A stretch of 64,000 nt of DNA from CBDCVO01 sp965223085 (GCA_965223085.1 OZ244981.1:3348001-3412000); one strand, 5' to 3'. Numbered from the stretch's first letter, positions 34,611 through 44,106 are shown. The notes: generated from the letters alone by a model not told the origin. Translations and numbers: made by a program.

Positions 34611-36060
34611 CTACTCTAGCGATTCGAGTAGGGCAACGGCATTTTCCCTTTCGGTAAAAGGCTCATCGTCGCTCAACATTCGCATGAGCGTATCGCGGGC
34701 GCTGCGCGTTGCCGGTTTCAACATACGCATCGGCCAAGTGATAGGCGATATCGCGGTTTTCCGGTTTCCCGGCCTGTGCACCGCGCAGTACCGACAAAGC
34801 GCGTTCAGGTCTCCCAGCCTTCATCGGCAACCAACCGTAGGTGCCGCCAATGAGTAAATTGTCCGGTTCTAGCGCATGCGCGCGCGCCGCAAGCGCTAGC
34901 GCTCGTCGTGTTGCAGGTGATACAACCACGCCAAATTGTTCATTGCGATGGCGTTGTTGGGTTGTTGTTCCAGTATGTATTTGTACTCGGCAATCGCCTC
35001 TGGAGTGCGTCCGTCTTCCTGATAGGCAGAGGCGAGTACGAATCGAACCTCGCTGTCTTTAGGTTTGGTTTTCAACCACTGTGCCAATTCCTGGTTGGCT
35101 GCAGTGGCTCGTCCAAGCCCTCTTTGAGCCGCCGCCCGTTTGACTAACAGACGACTGGAAGGGCGACGCTCAAACGCTGCATCATAGGACCGAATTGCTT
35201 TATCCGGCGGATCCAAGGCCATATAAACGTCGCCCTCCAGCATGTAGCCACCGACGGTGTTTGCGTGGCGCGCCTGCAACGCTTGTGCGCGCTTCGAAGC
35301 AGCGGGCAAACGTCCGCTGCGTAAGTCCAAGTTGCCGACGGCGAGCTGTGCGGGCAAGTATTTGGGATCGAGTTCCAGGGCGTGTTCGATGAGGCGACGC
35401 ATCTGATCGGTATCGCCGAGTTCACGATGCGTCGCGGCTAACTGAAAATGCGCCTGCGCCGATATCGGTGCAAGTTTAATCCAGCGTTCAATGCTATCTC
35501 GCGCTTCTCGCAAGCGTCCATTAGCCCGTTGCGCCAAACTCAAGCGCCGCAAAACCGCGGGTTTAGCCGGCGCGGGCGCTACGGCTTCCTCAGCAACGGC
35601 TAAGGCATCTTCCGACTGCCTTGCGGCAAGTACGCCTCGACGAGGATCAAGCGCGGCGCGAGGGCGCGGGGGTCGGCACGCCTGACGCGCTCTATATATG
35701 CCAGCGCCTGTTTGAATTTGCGTTCGCTACTCGCGACTCGCGCTAAGCCGATGCGCGCCTCAGGATGATCTCGATGGCGTTCTAACACGGCCTTATAGCG
35801 CTTTTTTGCCCCCTGCGGATCGTTTTCACTGAGATCGAGTCGGGCGAGATTCAAAGCGGGTGCAAGGTAACGCGGTTTTATCGCCAGGGCTTTTTCATGG
35901 TGCTGGCGAGCGATATCCCGGGCGCCTCTGGCTTCGTGGATCCCCCCGAGTGAATTTTCCGGGATCGGGCTGTGGGGCATTTTCCTCGCCCATAATTGGG
36001 CACTGGCTAAGGCGTCCTCGAGTTCATGACTGCGAAGCTGTGCCCTGGTTAGCAGAATAT
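34611..36060 (-). pseudogene. decayed PrsT-like TPR protein
   Basis: Fragments of a PrsT-type TPR protein run in order over three frames. Reading down the minus strand: ILLTRAQLRSHELEDALASA to VEAYLPQG (about 36055-35615); then EDALAVAEEAVAPAP to NNLAWLYHLQHDE (to about 34910); then RALALAARAHALEPDN to ADAYVETGNAQR (to about 34710); then DTLMRMLSDDEPFTE and a final ALLESLE ending in TAG at 34611. Each join needs a one- or two-base shift and no base is missing between fragments, so three indels broke an otherwise continuous gene. The N-terminal half, including any export signal, is absent. An intact relative lies 1.8 kb away at 29887. Confidence 0.85.
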
Positions 36061-36362
36061 CTGCCGCCGATGTCGCCGCCCCATCCCGCGCCGCGTCTCA
36101 GGTGTGGGCTCCGATTCGATACGACAAACGCCCTCAGTTTTGAGTAGGCGTCTTGCTTGTTCGTCCGTTCGGTGCAAGTGCCTAGCGCCCGAGCGGATGG
36201 AGGTCGCAAACCAACGGCAATCGCCAACGAGCTTAAGCCGCGCCTTAAAAAGTGGTAAAAATTAGCAATCGAACTACTTGCACCGGTTTGTGTTCTGTGA
36301 CGTAATCGGCTAACTGAAATCATGGATGAACGCCAGACACCGGTCACCCGGAGGTAGTATTT
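36061..36362. other. intergenic region before the 36363 gene
   Basis: About 300 bases without a supportable gene. It ends in a good ribosome site (GGAGG, 8 bases before ATG 36363). A sequence TGGTAAAAATTAGC at 36253 looks like a sigma-54 promoter but is one base too short. Confidence 0.4.
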
Positions 36363-37310
36363 ATGTCACGCTCTTTCATAGCAACGCTCGGCGCGCTGTT
36401 CGTAACGAGCGCATTTGCACCCGCTACTCACAGTGCCGATCCCTGGCATCAATCATTCAATAAGTTCGGAACCATTCCTTACCATAACGGCAGTGCGATC
36501 ACCGACGAGTTTCCCCTCTCATCCTCCGTTCTGGGCGGAGTTACGACCGGTGTCGGCCCGGTGGTCGACGGGCGTGCCGAACTTCCAGAAGTCAACCGGA
36601 TCACCCTTTTCGGTGGCGCTGTTACTACATGGGGAAGCGCGGACTTCGACAACTTAAAAGCCTACGTCAAAATTGATGGCGATGTCTCGGATCACCAAAG
36701 TACCGCTACTACCCATCAAATCCTGAACGTCTCTGATCCCGCTGTTGCACCGGGCACGACGGGCACATTACACCTCCGTCACTCTTTATCGGGCGTTGCA
36801 GATTTCGGCGGTAGCGACCAAGCCGTTAATCTATCGCTCCGCATCACGCACAACATATTAGATAGCGGCATCGGTGGAAACGTATTGACCCTCGAAGAAC
36901 GAACACTTCAAGGCTCAACCGCGGCCGTTGGTGCTGGTAGTATTTTCACTGCGGTTCCGTTTGTCTACGGTGAGGATTTTCGGCTTACGACAACATTTCG
37001 GGTGCAAACTGTCAGCGATCGCGCCTTTGATTTCATCGGCGGGACGACGTATCAGGTTAACCCCGAATCGCAATATGAGTTCATTGAAGCGGCGTTCGAT
37101 CAATCAGCAACACTGGATGCGATCTTTTTGCCAGATAACGCGTCGATATCGTTGGTTGGCGCAACGCCATTGTACTTTGGTGACATCGTTCGGTTTGGCG
37201 TCCCAGTACCGCTACCGCTACCAATCTTGATGTTCGCCCAAGGCCTTGTCGTATTGCTATTGTGGTCAGTGCGGAGCAAATCCCGCCGAGACGCATTCGC
37301 ACTGGCTTGA
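36363..37310 (+). CDS. exported beta-rich protein with VPLP-type C-terminal anchor
   Basis: A 315-aa secreted protein: signal peptide MSRSFIATLGALFVTSAFAP, a long beta-rich middle with no known enzyme motif, then a C-terminal sorting-like tail made of VPVPLPLPILMFAQGLVVLLLW and the basic SVRSKSRRD. The motif-helix-basic order mirrors PEP-CTERM signals, but the motif is PLPLP instead of PEP, closer to the VPLPA-CTERM variant. The middle (FTAVPFVYGEDFRLTTTF) is reminiscent of surface adhesin-like repeats. A GGAGG ribosome site precedes ATG 36363. It stands alone between a pseudogene and a long gap. Confidence 0.75.
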   Translation: MSRSFIATLGALFVTSAFAPATHSADPWHQSFNKFGTIPYHNGSAITDEFPLSSSVLGGVTTGVGPVVDGRAELPEVNRITLFGGAVTTWGSADFDNLKAYVKIDGDVSDHQSTATTHQILNVSDPAVAPGTTGTLHLRHSLSGVADFGGSDQAVNLSLRITHNILDSGIGGNVLTLEERTLQGSTAAVGAGSIFTAVPFVYGEDFRLTTTFRVQTVSDRAFDFIGGTTYQVNPESQYEFIEAAFDQSATLDAIFLPDNASISLVGATPLYFGDIVRFGVPVPLPLPILMFAQGLVVLLLWSVRSKSRRDAFALA

Positions 37311-37907
37311 TCCGGATCCGGCTACGTTCGCCACGATCATATATTTGACCCGCCAAGGTTGCGCTGGATACTCAGTGCGTCCGGTCGATTAATTACCATT
37401 TTGGTAAGGCAAAAATAGGACATCACCCAACAAAATACCGTGAAGCTAACCTGCAGCCTGTAAGCCGTTAGGTTCAGGGCCAGGTTAAGCATATCTTCCC
37501 TATGGCAGCAAATTGTCGGGCAGAAAGCATGCATCTGAAATTACGTAATGTTGCGTTCAGGATATCGATACGTATATCAACACCATGTTGTCTATCACGA
37601 TGCGTCGTTGCCGTTACTGTAAATAATGTTGACAATATGCGCAGTGCGGCGCGTTATTTCTCCATTGACGGCGCTTAAGGCCTGACCCCCGCGTCGCAGC
37701 TCGGAAAAACCCGAATCCACGACACCGTTGGATTTTATGACCGTATAGCTTGGCGGCGAACGGCGAGCGCCCCCGCGGCGCCTCTCCTCGAAGCCGTGCC
37801 ACCAGCGCTAGCGAGCGCCTCGAGCACCATGTGGCGTAGTGCAGGAACGCGGGCCCGCCGGGAGCCCGCTGAGGCGTCGCATCGCTCGCGCTGCTTTATT
37901 GTCTCTG
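37311..37907. other. 597-base intergenic region
   Basis: No gene can be supported on either strand. The left half is AT-richer than its surroundings. Near 37848-37872 a 6-bp GC-rich stem (GCGGGC...GCCCGC) lies between the stops of two convergent genes and might help end transcription, but no T-run follows. No transposon remnants recognised. Confidence 0.45.
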
Positions 37908-38744
37908 TCAGCTCGACGCGGCTGTTTGCCCGCGGGTGCGTAGCAGCAAACCCATGAGCGCGCTGCCGAGCAGCACGGCTGGTGCAGGAATTGGCACCGG
38001 TGCGGTGCCGATCAATTCCAAGGTGATCTCGGGATCTGCGAGGTCGAAGCTCAAACCTTCTTCTTCGGCTAGCAAGCCGATGCCGGGCGCGTAATACTTT
38101 ATCGCACGAACATCGGGTTCTGTATCTAGCGTCTCCAAGACCGCGAGCACGTTTGTGTATGTGCCGATCCCGATCGTGAGCGTGCGATCACTTGCCAAGA
38201 TCGTGCCTTCGTCGACGGCCGCATCAAACGGCGCGAATTCCTGGTAGTAGTTGAACGCGGGGGTAAGCTCGGCCGGCATGATATAACCCGGCAAACCACT
38301 GTTCACGCCGGCACGCCAAGAACTCGACGAATTAGTCTCGACCAAGTTGTCATCATCGTCATACACATAATTCGTAACATCCTCGCCCATATACCAGACG
38401 TTACCGTCGGTATCTTGCGCGTAGTAATCGAACGTGTCTTCCACTAACAGCCCATCTTCGAAAGCACGATCGCGTTGCGTGGTAGTTTGCACCCCGAGGA
38501 TTGTTGGTCCCGGACCCAATGTGCTCAGTTCAAATCGTTCGACGAAGATTTCACCGTTCTCTTCTTTTTCGCCCTGGTAAATACTCGTCACCCCCGGTGT
38601 GAGCGGAAAATAAGGATTATCGATCGGATCGCCCGCGTTAAACATGGCGTTTCCGAAATCCGGTAGCACTGGACCTGCATATGCGACAAGATTTAGGCCG
38701 AGTGCGCAGGTGCTGATGACTGACGTCGCGATAAAGCCTTGCAT
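37908..38744 (-). CDS. exported protein with VPIPAPA-type C-terminal anchor
   Basis: A 278-aa secreted protein. It has signal peptide MQGFIATSVISTCALGLNLVAYA, an acidic beta-rich body (NPYFPLTPGVTSIYQGEKEE, TFDYYAQDTDGNVWYMGEDV) and a C-terminal tail VPIPAPAVLLGSALMGLLLR followed by TRGQ. The repeated aromatic/acidic strands resemble a family of hypothetical exported proteins found in many proteobacteria, with no known function. The tail follows the motif-helix-Arg plan of PEP-CTERM/VPLPA-CTERM signals. A GGGAG site precedes ATG 38744. It lies directly behind the sensor kinase gene on the same strand, with a 110-base gap, and no sigma-54 promoter was found. Confidence 0.75.
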   Translation of the reverse strand: MQGFIATSVISTCALGLNLVAYAGPVLPDFGNAMFNAGDPIDNPYFPLTPGVTSIYQGEKEENGEIFVERFELSTLGPGPTILGVQTTTQRDRAFEDGLLVEDTFDYYAQDTDGNVWYMGEDVTNYVYDDDDNLVETNSSSSWRAGVNSGLPGYIMPAELTPAFNYYQEFAPFDAAVDEGTILASDRTLTIGIGTYTNVLAVLETLDTEPDVRAIKYYAPGIGLLAEEEGLSFDLADPEITLELIGTAPVPIPAPAVLLGSALMGLLLRTRGQTAASS

Positions 38745-38854
38745 GGATTTTCTCCCTTTGTATGCATGACGATTGGCAAATGCCAGGCACAGTCTAAGGA
38801 GATACGCGTTCGATCTAGGTTAGCAGTTAGTTAGGATCTGGTTAATGGGCCGCT

Positions 38855-40135
38855 TCAGAATTCCACCGCGACACGCGTGCCGAAGTCTCGTGCTGAGTGC
38901 AAATAGAGGCGCCAACCGTACTCATCGCAAAAACGGCGCACCAGCGCGAGCCCTATTCCGATCCCATCGCGTTTGTCGCGGCCACGGGCAAAACGATCGA
39001 ACACCGTGGCCGCGGTTTCTGCCTCCATACCGGGACCGTAATCTTCGATCACGAGCTCACGCCCGCGTAAGCGAACACTAATGCGTTCGCCGGTAGTGTA
39101 TTTGATCGCGTTTTTTAAAATATTGCCGATCACGATATCAACAACGGCGGGGATCGCCGTAATTGGTGTCGCGTGCACGATGTCCACGCCGATAGCCACC
39201 CCTTTTTGGTTTGCCAAGTCATCTAACGTTGCTACCTGCTCGTCGATCGCTGCGCTCAGGTCGATGGGTTTGAGCATGTCGTCAAAACTACCCGGGTCGC
39301 GTGCGAGATATAACAGTGCCTCAGTCAATGCGGACATTTGCACGCAACCGCGTTTAATGCGCGCGACCGGTGCTGCTAGACTTGGATTGTGGGCATTTTC
39401 GCCGCGCACCGAGAGCACTTCCGCAGCACCGTAAATAGCCATTAACGGCGTGCGTAACTCGTGGCTTACATCGGAGGAAAATTCTCGTTCGCGTTGGAGT
39501 AGCTCTGCGATGCGGGCATGATAACCTTCGATCGCGCGCGACAAGATAAGTACTTCATCGTAGGGTTGCTGCTTATCGTCGATAGTGAAAGGTGCTGGAG
39601 CGGTTTCATCGAGATGCCCGACGAATTGCGCAAGTTCGCTTAGGGGGCGCGAAACTCGAGCCGCATATCGTGCGCCAAAAAACATCGCGAGCAGCGTAAC
39701 TCCCGTGCCAGCGGCGAGAATTACGCCGAGCAGAGTCATCTCGAAGTTTTCGACGTCGGTTTCATCGAATAGAAAATAGAAGCGTGTGCCGTCACGTTCG
39801 ACGATGCGCACATCCCAGAGTCGATTTTGGTATTCCAACTCATCGTCATCCGCCTCGAGCGCGAGTAAAGTAGCCGGCACGGCTGCGGTGTCGCCCTGTG
39901 GGGCCACGTAGATTTGAAAATTGCTGCGTTCGACCTCGGCAATTGCGGGGGCGACTTGATAGGCGGCAATAAAACTCTCGACATCAGCCGCGAAGTGTTG
40001 GTCGATGAGCGCATCGTCGGCGCGGTTGAGCGTTAAGTAGACCGGCAGCGCAAACGCCAAGGTCGAGAGCGCCGCGATCATGCAAGCCGCGCTAACGAGC
40101 CTCCTACGCAGACTTTTGTGGCGCACCGATCTCAT
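38855..40135 (-). CDS. two-component sensor histidine kinase
   Basis: A 426-aa inner-membrane histidine kinase. Two membrane helices (about 15-36 and 134-155) enclose a periplasmic sensor of about 100 residues. A short HAMP-like stretch (RVSRPLSELAQFVGHLDE) leads to the dimerisation helix with H225 (SSDVSHELRTPLMAIYG). The ATP-binding domain shows N box GNILKNAIKYT, DYGPGME and GIGIGLALV. It phosphorylates the response regulator encoded just upstream; the two genes overlap by 32 bases. The signal is unknown. It neighbours pgaD, so control of polysaccharide synthesis is possible but unproven. Confidence 0.95.
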   Translation of the reverse strand: MRSVRHKSLRRRLVSAACMIAALSTLAFALPVYLTLNRADDALIDQHFAADVESFIAAYQVAPAIAEVERSNFQIYVAPQGDTAAVPATLLALEADDDELEYQNRLWDVRIVERDGTRFYFLFDETDVENFEMTLLGVILAAGTGVTLLAMFFGARYAARVSRPLSELAQFVGHLDETAPAPFTIDDKQQPYDEVLILSRAIEGYHARIAELLQREREFSSDVSHELRTPLMAIYGAAEVLSVRGENAHNPSLAAPVARIKRGCVQMSALTEALLYLARDPGSFDDMLKPIDLSAAIDEQVATLDDLANQKGVAIGVDIVHATPITAIPAVVDIVIGNILKNAIKYTTGERISVRLRGRELVIEDYGPGMEAETAATVFDRFARGRDKRDGIGIGLALVRRFCDEYGWRLYLHSARDFGTRVAVEF

Positions 40136-40802
40136 CCGTCAGGCGATATCCCGCGCCGCGAATAGTATGCAACAAGGCCGTCGGGAATGGTTTATCTATG
40201 GCTTCGCGCAGCGAATGGATGTGAATTTTCAAGGCGTCGGAGCGTGGCGGTTCATCCCCCCAGACGAGTTGCTCGAGCTCGTCGCGTGACAGTACGCGAT
40301 GCGAATTTCGCATCAAGGCCTCCAGCAATTTGCGCCCCGTCGCTGTGATCGACAGGGTGTGCCCGGCGCGTTTGATCGTGCACGTCGCGGTATCGAACTC
40401 GAGATCGGCCACCGTCAAGCTGTTTCCGAGCTCGGTCCCGTAGGCGCGTCGTATGAGCGCGATGAGACGGCGCAATAGCTCTTCCAGCGCGAACGGTTTT
40501 ACCACGTAATCATCCGCGCCCGCGTCAAAAGCCGCCACTTTTTCGTCGACTTCACTATGCGCGGTGAGCATGAGGATCGGCACTCGCGAATAGCCGAGAT
40601 TGCGTAACCGTGCGCACAGTTCAACGCCGGACAGCCGCGGCAGCGAAACATCAAGGATCAAGCAGTCGTAGTGGCGTCTCGTCGCATGGTCGAGCCCGAT
40701 CAAACCGTCGGGCGCCCACTCGACCATATAAGACAAATTCTCAAAGTACTCGCAAATGCTGCGCGCAACGTCGAAATCGTCTTCTACGAGAAGAATGTTC
40801 AT
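40104..40802 (-). CDS. OmpR/PhoB-type response regulator
   Basis: A 232-aa DNA-binding response regulator. The receiver has acidic pocket E7-DD9, phospho-acceptor D51 (LILDVSLPRLSG), switch Thr in MLTAHS and Lys in DDYVVKPF. The C-terminal winged helix (about 125-225) carries LTVADLEFDTATCTI, LLEALMRNSHRVLSRDELEQLVWGD and the recognition region DALKIHIHSLREAIDKPF. It starts at ATG 40802 with a weak AAGG site, and its end overlaps the histidine kinase start. No target promoter can be pointed out. Confidence 0.96.
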   Translation of the reverse strand: MNILLVEDDFDVARSICEYFENLSYMVEWAPDGLIGLDHATRRHYDCLILDVSLPRLSGVELCARLRNLGYSRVPILMLTAHSEVDEKVAAFDAGADDYVVKPFALEELLRRLIALIRRAYGTELGNSLTVADLEFDTATCTIKRAGHTLSITATGRKLLEALMRNSHRVLSRDELEQLVWGDEPPRSDALKIHIHSLREAIDKPFPTALLHTIRGAGYRLTDEIGAPQKSA

Positions 40803-40930
40803 TTATCTTGCCTTGACCATGCTCGGCCACAGTGGTGACGGCATATCAGCATCGGTGAGGCAATGATAACGTGAGGTTAAATTGGAGTTAAGTTGACGTT
40901 AAGAGCAAAATCTAAGGCTCCTCTAGCCCA

Positions 40931-40966
40931 GCCCGGATATGGCACGAGGACCGCGGCTGTTGGGGA
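40931..40966. repeat. dispersed GGATAT-GCACGAGGACC element, copy A
   Basis: A 36-base intergenic sequence beginning GCCCGGATATGGCACGAGGA. It matches the copy at 47822 at 31 of 36 positions and the core of the copy at 7075. It lies between the end of pgaD (40980) and the start of the response regulator gene. Not a hairpin. Confidence 0.65.
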
Positions 40967-40979
40967 AAGATCTCGCTAA

Positions 40980-41474
40980 TCACGCGGCTTCATGGACCAG
41001 ACTATCCTCGGCATCGGCGCGCGGTGGCAAATGGCCCGCGGCGATGTTGGTAATGTTGCCATCATCGTCGAAACTGAGGACTGAGGCTGCGCGCTGTTGC
41101 CAGGCGGCGGTTGCATCGCGATCAACGTTAAAAAATGTGGCCAAGTCCGCTACCGTGGCGACTTGGGCCGCACGACGTCGGTTCCTGCCGCGAAAACGCC
41201 ATTCATTGAGTTTTGCCCAACCGATTTGAAGTACCACGATTGCCATCACGACGGCGGCAAAAAAATCCAATTTGCCGAGAAATTCTTGCGCGCCTTTGAA
41301 GGCAAACATTTGCGTTACAAATACATGAATGCCTAAGGCCCACCCGATCGTCGTCAGCACGGGTACCCACAACGTTAACCACAACGCCCAGAATAGGACG
41401 GTTAGTGTCACGGTACCGTAGCGTTGCAGGCGTGACTGCAAATCCGGGCGGTAGATGATCATGGGGTGCTTCAC
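40980..41474 (-). CDS. pgaD: PgaD-like poly-GlcNAc synthase accessory subunit
   Basis: A small membrane protein of 164 aa that starts IIYRPDLQSRLQRYGT and has two helices (TLTVLFWALWLTLWVPVLTT and LDFFAAVVMAIVVLQIGWA) followed by a charged cytoplasmic tail, the PgaD plan. PgaD pairs with the glycosyltransferase PgaC, and in E. coli the two together bind c-di-GMP to switch on polymer synthesis. Its GTG start overlaps the pgaC stop (GTGA), so they are translationally coupled. An ATG 12 bases later (41462) is an alternative. Identification rests on position and topology as much as on sequence. Confidence 0.82.
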   Translation of the reverse strand: MKHPMIIYRPDLQSRLQRYGTVTLTVLFWALWLTLWVPVLTTIGWALGIHVFVTQMFAFKGAQEFLGKLDFFAAVVMAIVVLQIGWAKLNEWRFRGRNRRRAAQVATVADLATFFNVDRDATAAWQQRAASVLSFDDDGNITNIAAGHLPPRADAEDSLVHEAA

Positions 41475-42733
41475 GGCGTCAATCCTCGATCCGGGCTGGC
41501 CCAAATCGCACGCTTGCCGCGTTTTTTCACCAGCGCTCGAGGTAAGCCGATTAGCGAGGTCATCATCGCTAGCATCCAATACGCGATCGGATACCAGATA
41601 ACCCAAAAAAAGTAGCGTCGCAGCCCCGGTTCATAGCGGCGCTCGATGCACAAGCTGACAAAAAATTGCAGCAAACAGGTGGCGCCGAGCAATACGCCGT
41701 GCCAGCCCGGGACGATGCTTTGCACTTGCAGCACGGGCGGTAGCTCGAAGAACAAACCGAGCGCCCAGATGATAGCGATCGCGATCATGAGGTAAGCCCA
41801 GAAAAAGCTCGTCACGAGTTCCACAAACACCGGCCACATGCGGCGGGTTTTCCACGCACCGAGGTCGTCGATGAATTTTTTCATGACCTCCGCACCGCCC
41901 TGCGCCCAGCGCAAACGTTGGCGCCACAAGCCGCGCAAGGTTTCCGGCATTAGGATCCAATACAGGGCATTCGGTTCAAAACGGATGTCCCAATGTGCTA
42001 GCTGGAGTTTCCAGCTAATGTCGATGTCTTCCGTGACCATATCGGGGCTCCAGTAGCCGACCCTGTGCAAGGCCGTGCGGCGAAACGTCGCACACACACC
42101 CGAGACGGTGAACACGCGCCCGTAAATGCGCTGCGAACGGCGGATCAAGCCGATAATTGACGAGAATTCTCCGACTTGAATGCGTCCCAGCAACGTCGAA
42201 CGATTGCGGATACGAGGATTACCCATGACGGCCGCGACGCGTGGGCTGTCGACAAAATGCGTCATTACCCACTGGGCGGCGTGTCGATCGATGAGCGCAT
42301 CGCCGTCGATGCACATTAGAAATTCGCCCCGTGCGAGCAGTGCGCCACTGCGCAAAGCAACGGCCTTACCCTGATTCTGGCGCAAATGAATGACCCGTAA
42401 CCTCGGGTGCAGGGGTTCGAGCTCGGCTAATATCTGCGGTGTTTTATCGCTGCTACCGTCGTTGATGACGATGACTTCGAAGTCGGGGTAATCCAGCTGC
42501 AGCGCGTGCGTTATGGTTTCCCGTAAGGTTTCTTGTTCGTTGTAACACGGGATCAAAACCGATATTAGCGGATACTCGGTTAGCCGCGGTGGCGAGGTCG
42601 GCGGTGGCGCCTTACGCTCCCAAGCCTTACGCTCCCAATGATAGTAGTAATAAATGCCCCCCGTCATCCACAGATAGGACATGAACAACGGGTAGTAGAA
42701 CGCAAAATCAAATAAATACTGCAGCTCGATCAC
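41471..42733 (-). CDS. pgaC: poly-beta-1,6-N-acetylglucosamine synthase PgaC
   Basis: A 420-aa family 2 glycosyltransferase embedded in the inner membrane, polymerising GlcNAc from UDP-GlcNAc. N-terminal helix, then the GT-A domain: SVLIPCYNEQETLRETI, VIVINDGSSD, MCIDGDALID, VTEDIDISWKL, and the processive motif QRLRWAQGG; three or four C-terminal helices follow. The start is GTG 42733. An exact 15-bp tandem duplication (42609-42638) repeats WERKA between helix 1 and the catalytic domain. pgaD follows with overlap. In other bacteria pgaA and pgaB lie directly upstream; here they are 5 kb away, beyond an insert on the opposite strand. Confidence 0.95.
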   Translation of the reverse strand: MIELQYLFDFAFYYPLFMSYLWMTGGIYYYYHWERKAWERKAPPPTSPPRLTEYPLISVLIPCYNEQETLRETITHALQLDYPDFEVIVINDGSSDKTPQILAELEPLHPRLRVIHLRQNQGKAVALRSGALLARGEFLMCIDGDALIDRHAAQWVMTHFVDSPRVAAVMGNPRIRNRSTLLGRIQVGEFSSIIGLIRRSQRIYGRVFTVSGVCATFRRTALHRVGYWSPDMVTEDIDISWKLQLAHWDIRFEPNALYWILMPETLRGLWRQRLRWAQGGAEVMKKFIDDLGAWKTRRMWPVFVELVTSFFWAYLMIAIAIIWALGLFFELPPVLQVQSIVPGWHGVLLGATCLLQFFVSLCIERRYEPGLRRYFFWVIWYPIAYWMLAMMTSLIGLPRALVKKRGKRAIWASPDRGLTP

Positions 42734-42882
42734 TTGGCGCGCCTTTGCACGTGACCTCGGATTGACCGAGGGCGTCGAATAAGAATTGACCTAGCAACTA
42801 TCGGCCCAGCGTGCAAAGTTTGGAGCGGCTAATGGGGCTCGTATGGCATTTTCGTGACCGCGGACACAATATCTTGGGCGGG

Positions 42883-42958
42883 GTGCAGCGCAACTGCCGG
42901 GGTGCAGCGCAACTGCCGGGGTGCAGCGCAACTGCCGGGGTGCAGCGCAACTGCCGGG
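42883..42958. repeat. four perfect tandem copies of a 19-bp unit
   Basis: The unit GTGCAGCGCAACTGCCGGG occurs four times without mismatch. Each copy contains a small inverted repeat GCAG-N5-CTGC. The array lies in the 379-base gap between the divergent starts of pgaC (42733) and the dioxygenase subunit gene (43113). It could be an array of operators or a slippage product. Nothing else was recognised in this gap. Confidence 0.97.
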
Positions 42959-43112
42959 GTGTCGCCAATGATGTTTCTGGGCAGCTTGGGGCGGTCGACT
43001 ATCCTCTTGCCAGGGGTGGTTGCCTGGGTTAGCGTAGCTGTGTTGGCGGTGGCCAACTGATCCGCATCAGAACGTGTCGTCAGCGTGGCAAGCTACCTGG
43101 GAGTCGATCCTC

Positions 43113-44015
43113 ATGCGTGGAGAAATTCTAGCCGGCTATCTGGCCCCCCACCCCCCCCATCTCGTCTATGGCGAAAACCCGCCCCAGAATGAACCGCGTT
43201 CACAGGGTGGTTGGGAGGCCTTGCGCTGGGCTTACGAACGGGCCCGGCAAAGCTTAGATGCGCTTAAACCCGATGTGTTATTGGTGCATTCGCCGCATTG
43301 GATCACACAACAGGGTCACCATTTTCTTGGCGTCGGCGATCTCAGCGGTAAATCGGTCGATCCGATCTTTCCCAACTTGTTCCGCTATAACTTCAGACTC
43401 GCCGTGGACGTCGAGCTAGCGGGAGCCTGTTGTGAGCAGGGCGCTGCTTTAGGCTTGGCGACAAAAATGATGCGCAACCCGAATTTTCGGGTGGATTACG
43501 GCACGATCACGACGCTGCATATGATGCGGCCCCAGTGGGACATCCCTGTGGTGGGCATCTCGGCGAACAATTCGCCTTATTATCTGACCACGGAAGAAGG
43601 TTTAGAGGAAATGGATCTCCTCGGTAAAGCGACGCGCGCGGCGATCGAAAGCACCGGTAGGCGCGCGGTATTATTGGCATCTAATACCCTGTGTCACCTC
43701 CACTTCAGCGCTGAACCCGAGCCGCCGGAAGACATGTCGCAAGAACATCCGCACGACTACGCCGGCTATTTGTGGGACATGCGCATCATCGAGCTGCTGC
43801 GCGCCGGTAAAACCCAGGAAGTCTTTCGTGTGCTGCCCCAGTTCATCGAAGAGTCGTTTGCGGAAGTGAAATCCGGCGCATTTACGTGGATGTTCGCGGC
43901 GATGGGGTATCCAGAATTGGCGGGTGAGCTGCACGGCTACGGTACCGTGATCGGCACGGGCAATGCAGTCATGGAATGGAATCTGGTCAAAGCAGGACTC
44001 GCCACGGCTGCCTGA
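43113..44015 (+). CDS. amnB: 2-aminophenol 1,6-dioxygenase-like extradiol dioxygenase, catalytic (beta) subunit
   Basis: A 300-aa class III (LigB-type) extradiol dioxygenase that opens an aromatic ring next to its hydroxyl/amino pair using Fe(II) and O2. It begins MRGEILAGYLAPHPPHLVYG; the iron ligands of the 2-aminophenol enzyme are present at the same numbering: H13, H62 (HSPHW) and E251 (FAEVKSG), with the acid-base H195 (NTLCH). Length matches AmnB/CnbC-beta (about 305). ATG 43113 was chosen for its GGGAG site; the frame extends upstream to 43074 without family residues. The noncatalytic partner follows. The substrate may be 2-aminophenol or a relative; the remaining pathway genes are not here. 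Confidence 0.88.
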   Translation: MRGEILAGYLAPHPPHLVYGENPPQNEPRSQGGWEALRWAYERARQSLDALKPDVLLVHSPHWITQQGHHFLGVGDLSGKSVDPIFPNLFRYNFRLAVDVELAGACCEQGAALGLATKMMRNPNFRVDYGTITTLHMMRPQWDIPVVGISANNSPYYLTTEEGLEEMDLLGKATRAAIESTGRRAVLLASNTLCHLHFSAEPEPPEDMSQEHPHDYAGYLWDMRIIELLRAGKTQEVFRVLPQFIEESFAEVKSGAFTWMFAAMGYPELAGELHGYGTVIGTGNAVMEWNLVKAGLATAA

Positions 44016-44106
44016 GATACCGCTAAGCCGTAAGCCCAGGCGGGCTAAGAACCATAAATCACCGCCGCTATCGCGGTACGCCAGTTACTATAAAGGGAGG
44101 ATAAAA

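Noticed and set aside
36253..36266. Sigma-54 promoter for the 36363 gene
   Set aside because: TGGTAAAAATTAGC has only 9 bases between GG and GC; RpoN needs 10.
38774..38789. Sigma-54 promoter near the 37908 gene (TGGCAA-ATGCC-AGGC)
   Set aside because: It lies on the plus strand, pointing away from the minus-strand gene, and no gene follows it in that direction.
42883..42958. Possible CRISPR array
   Set aside because: The 19-bp units are directly adjacent with no spacers, and no cas genes are present.
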